In this document: positions 1-9,042 of the stretch, piece after piece | Position numbering within the stretch: position 1 is the first letter of the stretch | Layout of the letters: each line of letters begins with the position of its first letter | Source: Anaerosphaera multitolerans | Lineage (GTDB): Bacteria > Bacillota > Clostridia > Tissierellales > Peptoniphilaceae | DNA: 42,411 nucleotides | Direction of reading: 5' to 3' | Assembly: GCF_004006535.1 (NCBI RefSeq) | Contig: NZ_RLIH01000017.1 | Location: 1 to 42,411, forward strand | Notes under the pieces: generated by a model | What the model saw: the letters and a program-made list of their open reading frames with translations, nothing else | The model's database searches: none | What the model was told of the DNA's origin: nothing | Position numbers and translations under genes: made by a program

Positions 1-3000
1 GGATAATATTAAGAGTACTTCCATTATTACTCTGTTTTACTACTATTTGTCTGTCTATACGCTCCTTTAATTCCTCCACATGGGAAATTATTCCAATTAA
101 CCTGTTGTTTCCGGATAAATTTTGTAGCGTAGTTATTGCCATATCTAAGGAATTAATGTCCAGAGAACCGAATCCCTCATCTATAAACATAGTATCTATT
201 TGAACTCCTCCGGCATGTTGCTGCACTATGTCAGACAGCCCAAAAGCAAGAGATAGAGAGGCTTTAAAGGACTCTCCCCCTGATAGCGAACGCACATCTC
301 TTGTCTTTCCGGTATAATTATCCAAAACGTCTAACTCCAATCCGCTTTGACTTCTCAGATTTGTACTTTCCTCTCTTCGTTTCAACTGGTACCTTTCGTT
401 TGTCATTTTACGAAGTCGTTGATTGGCAGCTTGGATAATTTGATTAAAATACGCCATTTGTAAATAGGTTTCAAAACTTATTTTTTCCTTACCGACAATT
501 TCACCGTTTGCAGTATCTGAAAGAATTTTATAGTCGGAATACTCTCCTTCTCTTTCCCCTATTTTTTCAATTAAAGCTTTTAAATTTTCAATATGATTTT
601 TATTGGAGTTTACTTTGCTCATTAAATTAGCATATTCCTCATTTAAGCTGCCGACCTTTTCTTCACTTGATTTTAATCTTTCATCTAATATATCTAAATT
701 CATAAATTCAAAATTTGCTGTATCCCTTTCCAGCTGCTGAATTTCATTTTCAAGCATATCCTTCTTACTCTTATATTCATTTAAAATTTCTTCCATTTCA
801 GTAAGTTCTTCATCTGTAAAAAGGTATTGTTTATAAATTATTTCATTTTTAAATCCTTCGTCTTTTAAGGCTTTTTCAAAACTTTTTTTCAAAGCTTCAA
901 CTTCTTCCTTTAGGGACTTTAAATTTAAACTGCGTTCCTTTAAAACAGCTTCATTACTTGATACTTTTCCCCTTAAGCTTTCAGCTTTTTCTTTGGAGGA
1001 ATTATAGTCACTTTCCATTTCCGCCAAACGTTCTTTCGACTCATAATAATAGGATTCCGCAACATTAAAATTCTCGAACTTAAGCTGTTTTTTCATTACC
1101 TCAATTTCACTACTACTTCCGGATATTTCAATTTCCAAAGTTTTAATTAGAGCGCTTAATTCCTCTGACTTTTTAGAATGTTTTGCAACTTCCTCTCTTA
1201 TTTTTGTTTCCAAAGTTTCAAGCTCCGTCTTTCTTTCAATTTCATTCTTTACAGCCTTTATTTTCTCACTTAATTCAACTTTTAAAATATTCTTAGCTGC
1301 CTTTAATTTTTTAAGTTCATCTTTTAAATAATCAAGTTCCTCTGTTAAAGAAAGCACCTCCGCCTCCTCTAAAAGTGAATTTCTAAAGGACTCTTCCCTT
1401 GCTTTTTCAGCACTGCACATTTCTGAAATTTCACTTACTTTACGGTTTAATTCCTCTGATTTCTCCTTAACTTCCCTTATCTCCTCTTCAGAAGGTACGT
1501 CCCCGGAAAGTTTTGCAGGTTTAGGATGGATTTTAGATCCGCATACGGGACATTCCTCATCTTCCTTTAAGTTTTTAGCTAAAAGACCTGCCTGTTCTCT
1601 TAAAAAAAGTTTTTGAAGTTCATTATACTGTTTAAAGGCAGATTCGTATTTCTCTTCAACTTCCTCATATTCTAATTGTTTAACCTTTAATCTGTCCTTG
1701 CTAACTTCCCATTTATTATAAAGCTCCCAAGTTCTTTCTAATTTCATTAAAGTCGTTTCAACTTCCCCTAATTTTTGATTTAACCTTTCCAATTCCAAGG
1801 GCTTATCTTTTAAAATTTTTAACTCTTCTAATAAACTATCCAGTTCTTTTTGAGAATTTTCTTTTTCATTTAAAATTCCCTCAAAGTCATATTTGGTCTT
1901 TTTTAACTTTTCTTCATATTCAGCTTTTAAATCCATTTTATTTTGTAAAACTTCATACTCAGGAAGATTTTTTTCCAATTCTTTTAATTCATAAGCTAAA
2001 TTTTCACGTTCCTTAGTTTTTTCTCCTTGTATTTTAAATTGAACTTCAGCCTCTTCCAGTTCTTTCCTAAGCTTTAAAAGAGTTTCCTGCTGTTCTTTAG
2101 CAATTTTCTCCTCTTCCCCTAGCTTGAAATCCATCTGTTCCCATTCTCTTTCCAAAGGCTGCACTTTCTTTATGGCCAGCTTAGATAACTCCAACCTCTT
2201 TTTAATTTCATCCTGTTCTTCTGCTTTGTCCTTGTGCTCTTCTAACTGATTTTTTTTATTTTTTAACCTATTAATACTTTCATTTCCATTTTCAGCCTTT
2301 ACTTTTTCAGCAGAAATCTCACTATTTTCCTTAGTAGCTCTCTGTAGGTCTTCTCTCTTAGTATTAAGTTTTTCCTCTTGAAACTTTAATATCGTCTCTA
2401 GGATTTTTAAAAGTTCAACACTGTTACTTACATTTTGCTCCTCAGACCAACTTAAAAGTCTTTTTCCCTCTTCGCTATCTTGCTCAACTTCAATTTCCCC
2501 TGCAAGTCGTAAAATATTTTTTCTATCATCGCTTAATTCTTTTTCCATTTCTAAAACTATGGATTTAATTTCTTTTTGAAAATCTTTAAAATCCTTAGTG
2601 TTGAAGATTTTTTGAAGTATTTCTCCACGTTCCTTAGTACCGCTTATTAACAACTTTAAAAAATCTCCCTGAGCAATCATTACAGTCTGAGTAAATTGTT
2701 CCCTATTTATTCCAAGCAGCTCTTCTATTTCACTGTTAACTTCTTTAACATTGGTAACTACCTTTCCGTCAGGATAGATTAAAGAGGCATTGGCCGGTTC
2801 TCTAACTTCCTTATCACCTCTTTTGGACTTTCTCATATATTCAGGATTCCTCTTTACTTCATAGAGCTCTCCACGGCAGTCAAATTTTAAATTTACATAT
2901 GTAGGAATATCTATTGATGCAAAGTCACTTCTTAACATATTATTGGATCTGTTATCACCACTAGCCGTTCCATAAAGCGCATAGGTAATGGCGTCAAAAA

Positions 3001-3130
3001 TCGTAGTCTTTCCCGCTCCGGTATCTCCCGTTACCAAGTAAAGACCCTCATTGCCAAGAAGGCTAAAATCCACCTCCACTTTATCTGAATAGGGACCGAA
3101 GGCGGACATAGTAAGATGTAGCGGTTTCAT
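1..3130 (-). CDS. sbcC: Exonuclease subunit SbcC (Rad50-like), 3' end cut by the window edge
   Basis: SbcC is the SMC/Rad50-like ATPase of the SbcCD nuclease, which cleaves hairpins and blocked DNA ends. About 1,043 residues are visible and the frame stays open to base 1, so only a few C-terminal residues should be missing. The N-terminal Walker A is GDTGAGKT (about residues 35-42). Two long charged coiled-coil arms flank a zinc hook CPVCG near residue 528. The C-terminal lobe has the ABC signature LSGGES (near 947) and a Walker B MFIDEGFGSLD (near 978). The ATG at 3130-3128 overlaps the sbcD stop as ATGA, so the two genes are translationally coupled. Identification rests on all hallmark motifs appearing in order and on the sbcD neighbour. 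Confidence 0.96.
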   Translation of the reverse strand, partial: MKPLHLTMSAFGPYSDKVEVDFSLLGNEGLYLVTGDTGAGKTTIFDAITYALYGTASGDNRSNNMLRSDFASIDIPTYVNLKFDCRGELYEVKRNPEYMRKSKRGDKEVREPANASLIYPDGKVVTNVKEVNSEIEELLGINREQFTQTVMIAQGDFLKLLISGTKERGEILQKIFNTKDFKDFQKEIKSIVLEMEKELSDDRKNILRLAGEIEVEQDSEEGKRLLSWSEEQNVSNSVELLKILETILKFQEEKLNTKREDLQRATKENSEISAEKVKAENGNESINRLKNKKNQLEEHKDKAEEQDEIKKRLELSKLAIKKVQPLEREWEQMDFKLGEEEKIAKEQQETLLKLRKELEEAEVQFKIQGEKTKERENLAYELKELEKNLPEYEVLQNKMDLKAEYEEKLKKTKYDFEGILNEKENSQKELDSLLEELKILKDKPLELERLNQKLGEVETTLMKLERTWELYNKWEVSKDRLKVKQLEYEEVEEKYESAFKQYNELQKLFLREQAGLLAKNLKEDEECPVCGSKIHPKPAKLSGDVPSEEEIREVKEKSEELNRKVSEISEMCSAEKAREESFRNSLLEEAEVLSLTEELDYLKDELKKLKAAKNILKVELSEKIKAVKNEIERKTELETLETKIREEVAKHSKKSEELSALIKTLEIEISGSSSEIEVMKKQLKFENFNVAESYYYESKERLAEMESDYNSSKEKAESLRGKVSSNEAVLKERSLNLKSLKEEVEALKKSFEKALKDEGFKNEIIYKQYLFTDEELTEMEEILNEYKSKKDMLENEIQQLERDTANFEFMNLDILDERLKSSEEKVGSLNEEYANLMSKVNSNKNHIENLKALIEKIGEREGEYSDYKILSDTANGEIVGKEKISFETYLQMAYFNQIIQAANQRLRKMTNERYQLKRREESTNLRSQSGLELDVLDNYTGKTRDVRSLSGGESFKASLSLAFGLSDIVQQHAGGVQIDTMFIDEGFGSLDINSLDMAITTLQNLSGNNRLIGIISHVEELKERIDRQIVVKQSNNGSTLNII

Positions 3131-4272
3131 ATTCTCTCCTCCATATCCTTAAAAAACTTCTCTATAATTTGCTTGTGACTTTCAGTTAAATCACTTCCAT
3201 TTTGTTCTCTATAAAATGTTTCAAAAAGTTCCATAGTGCTTTTCTGCTCTATATTTTCAATTTCAAATATCTGTGAATCATAACGTGTTCTACTGTTGTC
3301 AAAGGAAAGTTCCATTACATTGGGATAATAACTCCTTAAAATTCCTATTGCATCTAGAATTTCTCCCTCATCTGTAAGAGTTATGTGCATGTAGTCCCTC
3401 GGATTTCCCTCTGAAAGAACTTCTTCGGAAATTAATTCTTTTAAAGGGCCGCGTATTTTTCTCATATCACATTTGGGATTTAATGGAATTTCAGATATTG
3501 AATAATCTCCCTTCTCCCTTAATTCAAAGACAGTAACTGATTTATTATGGTTAACTTCAGAAAAAGAATATTTTAAGGGAGAACCTGCATATCTAATGCA
3601 ATCTCTTCCTATTTTTTGAGAGCCGTGTAAGTGCCCCAAGGCCACATAATCAAAGCCGTTAAATACATCTGAATAGATTCCGTTAATTCCTCCCACAGGC
3701 TCCGTTTCCGAATCAGAACGAATTACCTCACCTGAAGATGGAAGCACAAATTGATGTGCTACTAAAATATTTCTCCTCTGAAAGTCAATTTCTTGATTTT
3801 TAAAAATCACAGCTAAACCGTCGGAATAGGATTCAATTTCTTCCTCCGGAAAAAATCTTCGCACATTCATGGGTTTTACGAAAGGAAGTAAATAAAAATC
3901 CACTTCACCATAATCATCTTCCACAGTTACTTTTCTCATATCTCCTTCAAATACTCCGGAAATATATATGTCGCTGTTTTTCATAATTCTACTTCCAAAA
4001 CCTATTCGTTCAGGAGAATCATGATTTCCGCTTATGCAAATAACAATTACATCTTTTTGAGAAAGTGCAGTTAAAAACTCGTCAAATAAAGAAACTGCTG
4101 CCCCGCTGGGTACTGTCTTATCATATATGTCTCCTGCTACTAAAAGCACATCCGGTTTTTCTTTATCTATCTTTCTTAAAATCTGTTCCAGTATATGTTT
4201 TTGGTCTTCCAACATTGAAAAGCCATTAACTACTTTACCAATATGTAAATCGGCTATATGGAAAATTTTCAT
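3127..4272 (-). CDS. sbcD: Exonuclease subunit SbcD (Mre11-like phosphoesterase)
   Basis: This is the nuclease partner of SbcC: a metal-dependent phosphoesterase giving 3'-5' exonuclease and hairpin endonuclease activity. The 381-aa length is usual for SbcD. The calcineurin-like metal-binding motifs are present in order: IADLHIG near residue 6, AGDIYD near 46, GNHDSPE near 82 and ALGHLHG near 212. The capping and SbcC-binding C-terminal region follows. The start is supported by a GAGGT ribosome binding site 7 bases upstream. It is the first gene of a two-gene operon, and its TGA overlaps the sbcC ATG by four bases. The spacer above it (4273-4361) is AT-rich with a possible TATAAT, but no convincing -35 box. 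Confidence 0.96.
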   Translation of the reverse strand: MKIFHIADLHIGKVVNGFSMLEDQKHILEQILRKIDKEKPDVLLVAGDIYDKTVPSGAAVSLFDEFLTALSQKDVIVICISGNHDSPERIGFGSRIMKNSDIYISGVFEGDMRKVTVEDDYGEVDFYLLPFVKPMNVRRFFPEEEIESYSDGLAVIFKNQEIDFQRRNILVAHQFVLPSSGEVIRSDSETEPVGGINGIYSDVFNGFDYVALGHLHGSQKIGRDCIRYAGSPLKYSFSEVNHNKSVTVFELREKGDYSISEIPLNPKCDMRKIRGPLKELISEEVLSEGNPRDYMHITLTDEGEILDAIGILRSYYPNVMELSFDNSRTRYDSQIFEIENIEQKSTMELFETFYREQNGSDLTESHKQIIEKFFKDMEERI

Positions 4273-4361
4273 AGCTTATACCTCTTTTTCAAATAATATA
4301 TATTATATCACAGTCAACTCCACCTATTAAAACAGGCGGCTAAAATCAACTGTCTTTTAAA

Positions 4362-4392
4362 TAAAAAAAGACTGCTATTTTATAACAGTCTT
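4362..4392 (-). terminator. Intrinsic terminator of purC
   Basis: A 7-bp stem (AAGACTG/CAGTCTT, 4368-4374 with 4386-4392) is followed on the minus strand by a run of T residues. It lies just after the purC stop and separates purC from the sbcDC operon. Confidence 0.85.
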
Positions 4393-4399
4393 AATAATA

Positions 4400-5086
4400 T
4401 TAATTTATTTTTTCTAGAATAAGTTTTGAGCACTCCACTTGATTAGGGATATTTCCGTCTTTATCACGAACTCTCCAAATATCGGGAGTTATTTCATCAG
4501 CTACGTATATCTTGCCGTTTTCGTCATAACCCACTTCGATTTTAAAGTCAATTAATGTAAGACCCATTTCCGCCAACTCTTTCTTTAATACTTCTCCAAC
4601 TTTTTCTAAAATATCCAATCCCTCGTCATACTGACCTTCAACTAAAATTCCTTTCATTAAGGCCAATCTTTCACTTATTAAAGGATCTCCCTGTTCATCG
4701 TCCTTTAACGTAACTTCAAGATATGGAGGATCAAAAGGCAGTCCTTCTTCAATAGAAAACCTTCTGCTCATACTGCCTGCTGTGAAATAGCGGAGTACAA
4801 ACTCCAAAGGCGGTATTGTAAGCTTTCTAACTTTCATTAGACCCTTATCCAAATCAGCACCTAAATAATGTGTTGGAATTCCATTTTCTTCCATTACTTT
4901 TAGAAAATATTGAGAAATTTTTAAACCAATTTTCCCCTTTCCTTCCACACTTCCGCCTACTGTATTGGAACCCGGATCAAATATGCCATCTTCACCAGTT
5001 ACATCATCTTTAAACAATAGGTACATATCCCCTGTAGCTTCATCAGTGAGCACTTGTTTTGTCTTTCCATCATAAAGTATTTTCAT
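4400..5086 (-). CDS. purC: Phosphoribosylaminoimidazole-succinocarboxamide synthase (SAICAR synthetase)
   Basis: PurC joins CAIR and aspartate using ATP to make SAICAR in de novo purine synthesis, in the cytosol. The 228-aa protein is of normal bacterial length. It begins with YDGKTKQ, which matches the GKTK nucleotide-binding start of the family. Other family segments are VEGKGKIGLK, the conserved LEFVLRYFTAGSMSRR, and near the C-terminus LIDFKIEVG and ADEITPDIWR. The ATG at 5086 is chosen over an upstream in-frame start (5119) because AAGGAGG lies 6-10 bases before it. No other pur gene is adjacent, so purC stands alone here with its own terminator. Confidence 0.96.
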   Translation of the reverse strand: MKILYDGKTKQVLTDEATGDMYLLFKDDVTGEDGIFDPGSNTVGGSVEGKGKIGLKISQYFLKVMEENGIPTHYLGADLDKGLMKVRKLTIPPLEFVLRYFTAGSMSRRFSIEEGLPFDPPYLEVTLKDDEQGDPLISERLALMKGILVEGQYDEGLDILEKVGEVLKKELAEMGLTLIDFKIEVGYDENGKIYVADEITPDIWRVRDKDGNIPNQVECSKLILEKIN

Positions 5087-5129
5087 TAAAGTTTCCTCCT
5101 TAGATTTCACATTAACCAACCTATCATCA

Positions 5130-5158
5130 ATTTTAACACAGCCTTAAAAAGCTGTCGA
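5130..5158 (-). promoter_or_regulatory. Probable purC promoter
   Basis: On the minus strand there is TCGACA (5158-5153), a 17-base spacer, then TAAAAT (5135-5130). A short inverted repeat (ACAGC/GCTGT) spans the spacer and could be an operator. No purine riboswitch core was seen. This is a consensus match only. Confidence 0.45.
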
Positions 5159-5237
5159 TAAAAAACTGCTGAGGCAAAAGAAAAATCTATAATTAAAACA
5201 CTTTACTAAAAGACAGTAAAAATACAGTTGAAACAGT

Positions 5238-5273
5238 AAAAAAACTCTCTTTTTAAATTATTTTTCTAAAAAG
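5238..5273 (-). terminator. Possible terminator of brnQ
   Basis: A 7-bp AT-rich stem (5249-5255 with 5267-5273) is followed on the minus strand by seven T residues. It is the first U-tailed hairpin downstream of brnQ and is weak. The bases between it and the brnQ stop (5274-5388) hold another hairpin (5358-5380) whose T-run points the other way. Confidence 0.4.
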
Positions 5274-5388
5274 AATGATATAATTTCTTTAGATTTCATA
5301 GGAATTGTCCCATTAAATCCTCGGATTAATATTTTCCTATTAAATCTCCCTTTTTTAACAGAAACTGTAATGGTTTCTGTTTTTTTGT

Positions 5389-6702
5389 CTAAAGTTTTTC
5401 CGCTTTCTTTGGTGAAATGAAAAAATATATTAACGTTCCTCCCAACAAACCCACTATAAAAGGCAAAACCCAACCGAAACCATAGGAATGCAAAGGCATA
5501 ATTTCAACTATGTACCTAATAAATTTCGGACTGAAACCTGTAGATAAAATGGCTTCAAAAATACTGTAAAGCAAAGTTAAAATAACTCCTCCTTTAAAAC
5601 CTCCATCATTGGGAATCAGTTTCCTACCATAACCTAAAATTATAAGAGCTATACAAGTCGGATACATTGCCATAAATAGCGGATTTGAAAATTTCACTAT
5701 ATTATCCACTCCAAGTAATGCTACAGAAGTTGCAATTACAGATACTACAAGAGCTGTCAATTTATAATTAAGTCTATCAGCGCTTAATTCAACAAAGTAA
5801 TCAGAAATTGCCGTTACTTGAGCTACAGCTGTCGTAAAGCAAGCTAAAAACACTGCTATTCCAAATCCCACCATTGTAATTCTTCCGCCAAGTAATTCTA
5901 CTAGATTTACCAGTAGTGCTGAACGCTCAATTGTCGGATTAAATCTACTTCCACCGTAAGCTCCCATAAAAAGCAGACCACCGTACACTATAAACAAACA
6001 TATAAAAGCAATGAAACTCGCCTTTAAAACCGCTTTGTTTCTGCTGCTATCAGATATATAACCCTTGCTGGTAATAGCCCCTATAAATACATTTGCCATC
6101 ATAAAACTCACCAAAACATCTCCTGTTTGATACCCTCCTAAAAAAGAATGTACAAAAGTATTGGACACTACAGGTTCAGATGGTGTTCCCACAGGATTAA
6201 CAAGACCTAAAATTACAATTGCAAATAAAATCAAGGCTAGAGCCGGCGTTAAAATTTTTCCAATCTTATCAATTACATTTTCCTTAGTTCGTACGAAGTA
6301 AAAGGCCAAAATAAAATAAATTATTACAATTGGTATATACGGCAACTTGGGAAAAATTCCTTGAAGGCCTAATTCAGCTGCAACTGCCGCTGTACGAGGT
6401 ACTGATACAAAATTGGCAAAAACCATAATACATCCAACTATTATCTTATAAAAATTTTTACTAACCCTTGAAGTAATACTATCAACTGAACCTCCAGCAA
6501 AAGATATTACCACTATAGTTGCAAGAGGCAAAATAATTCCTGAAAGTGTAAGACCGAGAACCGCTGGAAACCATCCAGTGCCGCTTTCCAATCCCAACAT
6601 AGGTGGGAAAATCAAATTACCTGCTCCAAAATAAGATGCAAAAAATGCCAGTCCTATAAATATAATGTCCCATCGTTTATAATTGTCACCCTGTTGTTTC
6701 AT
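5389..6702 (-). CDS. brnQ: Branched-chain amino acid carrier BrnQ (LIVCS family)
   Basis: This is a cation-coupled importer of leucine, isoleucine and valine in the cytoplasmic membrane. The 437-aa protein is very hydrophobic, with roughly twelve membrane segments, the normal length and topology for LIVCS carriers. The N-terminal segment FFASYFGAGNLIFPPMLG, followed by the SGTGWFPAVLGLTLSG region, is characteristic of BrnQ. A strong purine-rich GGGGG site lies 7 bases before the ATG. Downstream only AT-rich sequence and weak hairpins precede purC, so it is probably a single-gene transcript. No T-box leader was recognised upstream. Confidence 0.95.
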   Translation of the reverse strand: MKQQGDNYKRWDIIFIGLAFFASYFGAGNLIFPPMLGLESGTGWFPAVLGLTLSGIILPLATIVVISFAGGSVDSITSRVSKNFYKIIVGCIMVFANFVSVPRTAAVAAELGLQGIFPKLPYIPIVIIYFILAFYFVRTKENVIDKIGKILTPALALILFAIVILGLVNPVGTPSEPVVSNTFVHSFLGGYQTGDVLVSFMMANVFIGAITSKGYISDSSRNKAVLKASFIAFICLFIVYGGLLFMGAYGGSRFNPTIERSALLVNLVELLGGRITMVGFGIAVFLACFTTAVAQVTAISDYFVELSADRLNYKLTALVVSVIATSVALLGVDNIVKFSNPLFMAMYPTCIALIILGYGRKLIPNDGGFKGGVILTLLYSIFEAILSTGFSPKFIRYIVEIMPLHSYGFGWVLPFIVGLLGGTLIYFFISPKKAEKL

Positions 6703-7043
6703 ATGTAAACCCCCTTTTTATAATACTTAAACTCTTCTTATAACTCTCCTAAATGAAAACCATTTTATTCACTTAATTAACTTTGCTTTAAAATATCCTT
6801 GTATCACTTTAAAGTAATATTTAGATGTTTTATAATATTTACCCAAACAATCCCTTTTTTCTGTTATTTACTCTATTCTTTCAAAAATATTGTAAAAACA
6901 ATACTATAATTTTTTACACCTTTCTAACCTGCTTTACATACTTCTTTCATATAAATAAAGTATAATTGCCTTTTAAGTTTTAAAAATTTACTGAAAACTT
7001 TAAAATTTGTCAGTATTCTTTATTAATTTAGGAGGACTAAAAT
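6703..7043. other. Divergent intergenic region between brnQ and the broken small gene
   Basis: This 341-base AT-rich spacer must hold the divergent promoters of brnQ (minus) and the plus-strand gene at 7044. A TATAAT lies at 6961-6966 on the plus strand but has no good -35 at normal spacing. A CodY-like sequence is listed separately. No ORF or RNA gene was recognised. Confidence 0.5.
6985..6999 (+). promoter_or_regulatory. Possible CodY-like operator
   Basis: AATTTACTGAAAACT differs at two positions from the published CodY box AATTTTCWGAAAATT. The site lies between brnQ, a classic CodY-type target, and the plus-strand small gene. It is nearly 290 bases from the brnQ start, and chance matches are common in AT-rich DNA. 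It is a weak call. Confidence 0.2.
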
Positions 7044-7292
7044 ATGATTGAAATAATTGAACAGTTAAAAACCTATTTTATAGAAATGCCCATTGCTATG
7101 ACGGGCGGAACACTAATGGGATTGGGAGCTTTACTCTTAGCAATATCTTCCTTCAGCTATGATTGGAGAGCTTTTACAAATAAAAAGGCTTGGGGTGGAA
7201 AGACACTTCCTGCTCTTAAATAGGGAATTCTATTCTTAATAATAGGAGGGATTTTGTTTTTCGCTGATATCTATATAATAAACAAGCGCTAA
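7044..7292 (+). pseudogene. Small membrane-protein gene interrupted by an in-frame TAG
   Basis: An ATG with a good GGAGG site opens a frame of 59 codons that ends at TAG (7221-7223). The same frame then continues for 22 codons to TAA at 7290. Read through the stop, the product would be about 82 aa: a short head, one membrane segment (residues about 21-37), a polar loop with YDW and KKAWGGKTLP, a second membrane segment after the stop (GILFLIIGGILFFADIYII), and NKR. Two membrane segments around a short basic loop recall small proteins such as the Imm17 type, but I cannot assign a family. The stop removes the second membrane segment. A weak hairpin at 7333-7358 may end this transcript. Confidence 0.6.
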
Positions 7293-7416
7293 CTTTTCTA
7301 ATTTAAAAGAACTATTACCATATTACTACTGGGAAACTTTTTCTTAAAAAGAGTTTTCTATCATTATTAAAGTTTATTTTTTATCCTCTTATAATTTTAT
7401 GATAAAATATTATCAT

Positions 7417-7463
7417 AGGAGATACAAATTTTTTCACTTTTATATCCGCTTTAAGTATCTCCT
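7417..7463 (+). promoter_or_regulatory. Terminator-like hairpin upstream of the nuclease gene
   Basis: A perfect 9-bp stem, AGGAGATAC (7417-7425) with GTATCTCCT (7455-7463), encloses a 29-base loop. A T-rich tract (7464-7481) follows. It lies 55 bases before the nuclease ATG and downstream of a TATAAT (7390-7395). It could be the terminator of a short upstream RNA or a leader element controlling nuclease expression. The hairpin is seen directly; its role is inferred. Confidence 0.55.
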
Positions 7464-7518
7464 TATTTATTTGTTTTTTTATTTTAAAATTTTTACAAAC
7501 ATTTAAGGAGGAATCACA

Positions 7519-8652
7519 ATGAAAAAAAGATTAATGACTTTGATTTTAACATTTACTATTGCGCTAGGTTTATTTCCCAACTTCACCAATGCGCAAACAC
7601 CAATTAGAATTTGGTATAATGGAAATTACATAAACAGTGATGTAAATCCATTTATTGAAAACAACAGGACACTTGTACCTATTAGATCCATTTCTGAAAA
7701 TTTAGGCTATGAAGTTAAATGGGATGACAGTACTAAAAAAATAACTATACAGGATGCTGAAGTTCATATTGAACTTACTGTAGGAGAAACTATAGCTAAA
7801 AGTAAGAGAGCTGATAAATCTCAAACCTTAACTTTAGATGTCCCAGCTAAAATTAAGGAGAATAGAACTTTTGTACCTCTTCGCTTTATAGCAGAACAGT
7901 TTGGCGCCAATGTAAATTGGGACTCCGACAATAGAACAGTAGCTATAGGTGATAATTATATAAAACCTGAAACAGTTGATACTTTAAAAAATACTAATAC
8001 TTTTCAAGAAGCTTTAGTTACAAGAGTTATTGATGGAGATACTATTGAAATAAATATTAATGGCGTTAAGGAAAAAGTGAGGATGGTACTTGTCAATACA
8101 CCTGAGACAAAACATCCAACAAAGGGCGTAGAATTTTTCGGTCAGGAGGCTTCTGCCTTTACCACTGAGGAATTGACAGGTAAAAAAGTCTATTTACAAA
8201 AGGATGTAAGCGAAAGAGACCGCTACGACAGACTCTTGAGATACATTTGGACTTCAAGACCTTTTACAGATGAACCCACTAAGGACGAAGTAATTCAGAA
8301 TATGTTTAATGCAAAACTTATTGCCAACGGTTATGGAAATGTTTCAACTTTTCCACCTGATGTAAAGTACCAGGAACTTTTCCAAAATTTGGAAAATGAA
8401 GCAAAAAATCAAGGTTGGGGATTATGGCAACAATCTCTAGAAATTGAAACTGTTAAAACAAGCCCTGCTAAATCAAACTTAGAAGAAACTCCTCAAAGTT
8501 ATAGCTATGTTGGAAATCGAAATTCTAAAATCTTTCACAGAGATAACTGCGTTTCAGCGGGTAAGATGAAGGATAGTAATAAAGTTCCATTAAATAGTAG
8601 AGAAGATGCCCTAGCTCAGGGATATAGACCTTGTAAAAACTGTAATCCATAA
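7519..8652 (+). CDS. Secreted thermonuclease with copper-amine-oxidase N-terminal domain
   Basis: This is an exported sugar-nonspecific nuclease of the staphylococcal nuclease (SNase) type, cutting DNA or RNA outside the cell. The 377 aa are arranged as a signal peptide (1-25, ending near TNAQ), a stalk-like copper amine oxidase N-terminal domain (about 28-150, repeated IENNRTLVPIRSISE and IKENRTFVPLRFIAE motifs), and an SNase domain (about 160-310). The SNase domain has VIDGDTIEI, VRMVLVNTPETKHP and RDRYDRLLRYIW, carrying the expected Asp, Arg, Glu and Arg positions. The C-terminus (330-377) has a Cys-rich KIFHRDNC plus PCKNCNP zinc-site pattern seen in Ada-like metal-binding modules attached to such nucleases. 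AAGGAGG precedes the ATG. No anchor motif is visible, so it is probably secreted or held by the stalk domain. Confidence 0.9.
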   Translation: MKKRLMTLILTFTIALGLFPNFTNAQTPIRIWYNGNYINSDVNPFIENNRTLVPIRSISENLGYEVKWDDSTKKITIQDAEVHIELTVGETIAKSKRADKSQTLTLDVPAKIKENRTFVPLRFIAEQFGANVNWDSDNRTVAIGDNYIKPETVDTLKNTNTFQEALVTRVIDGDTIEININGVKEKVRMVLVNTPETKHPTKGVEFFGQEASAFTTEELTGKKVYLQKDVSERDRYDRLLRYIWTSRPFTDEPTKDEVIQNMFNAKLIANGYGNVSTFPPDVKYQELFQNLENEAKNQGWGLWQQSLEIETVKTSPAKSNLEETPQSYSYVGNRNSKIFHRDNCVSAGKMKDSNKVPLNSREDALAQGYRPCKNCNP

Positions 8653-8763
8653 TGTAGCATAATTATTTTCTAAGGGTATAGATACAATAACTTCTGCTCT
8701 TAATAGCTATTAATAAATAACAAATGGAAATTAAAAATTATTTTTGTTTAAGGAGGACAACCT

Positions 8764-8886
8764 ATGAATAAAAAATTTAAAATTATGCTTTTAGTCCTTT
8801 TCTTAAGCCTTCTAACTGCTTGTAGCACGTCAAAAAATATAGAAACTGAAAATCACAATATAGATATGAACTTTTGTCGATTTTAA
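8764..8886 (+). pseudogene. Truncated lipoprotein gene (signal peptide only)
   Basis: The 40-codon frame encodes a lysine-rich start, a hydrophobic core and a lipobox LLTACS near residue 20, then about 20 polar residues before TAA. AAGGAGG stands 8 bases upstream and a good terminator follows, so the transcription unit still looks intact. A mature lipoprotein of about 20 residues is unusually short. The simplest reading is that the body of the gene has been lost. A genuine tiny lipoprotein, such as a lysis-type or signalling peptide precursor, is the alternative. Confidence 0.55.
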
Positions 8887-8946
8887 TTTTGTGGAAAGAT
8901 GTAATTTTTACAAATAAATTATATTTATAGTTTAGTAAGCTAAATG

Positions 8947-8977
8947 CTATTCTTTGTATTTTAAAGAATGGTTTTTT
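8947..8977 (+). terminator. Intrinsic terminator after the lipoprotein stub
   Basis: A 9-bp stem (8947-8955 with 8963-8971, one G-U pair) is followed by six T residues on the plus strand. Confidence 0.75.
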
Positions 8978-9042
8978 ATTTGTTTACACTTTAAAAATTT
9001 ATATACCATCCTTTTACCATAAAAATATAATATATTTAAAAT

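Noticed and set aside
5358-5386. Hairpin with a seven-T run on the plus strand just after brnQ
   Set aside because: Its T-run points along the plus strand, where no gene lies upstream, so I do not call it the brnQ terminator. It may still pair as an RNA end on the minus strand.
5258-5473. 71-aa minus-strand ORF at the end of brnQ
   Set aside because: It overlaps the brnQ 3' end in another frame, has no ribosome binding site, and codes for a basic, motif-free sequence.
6703-6900. T-box or leucine-type leader upstream of brnQ
   Set aside because: No T-box AGGGTGGNACCGCG core or leader hairpin was found.
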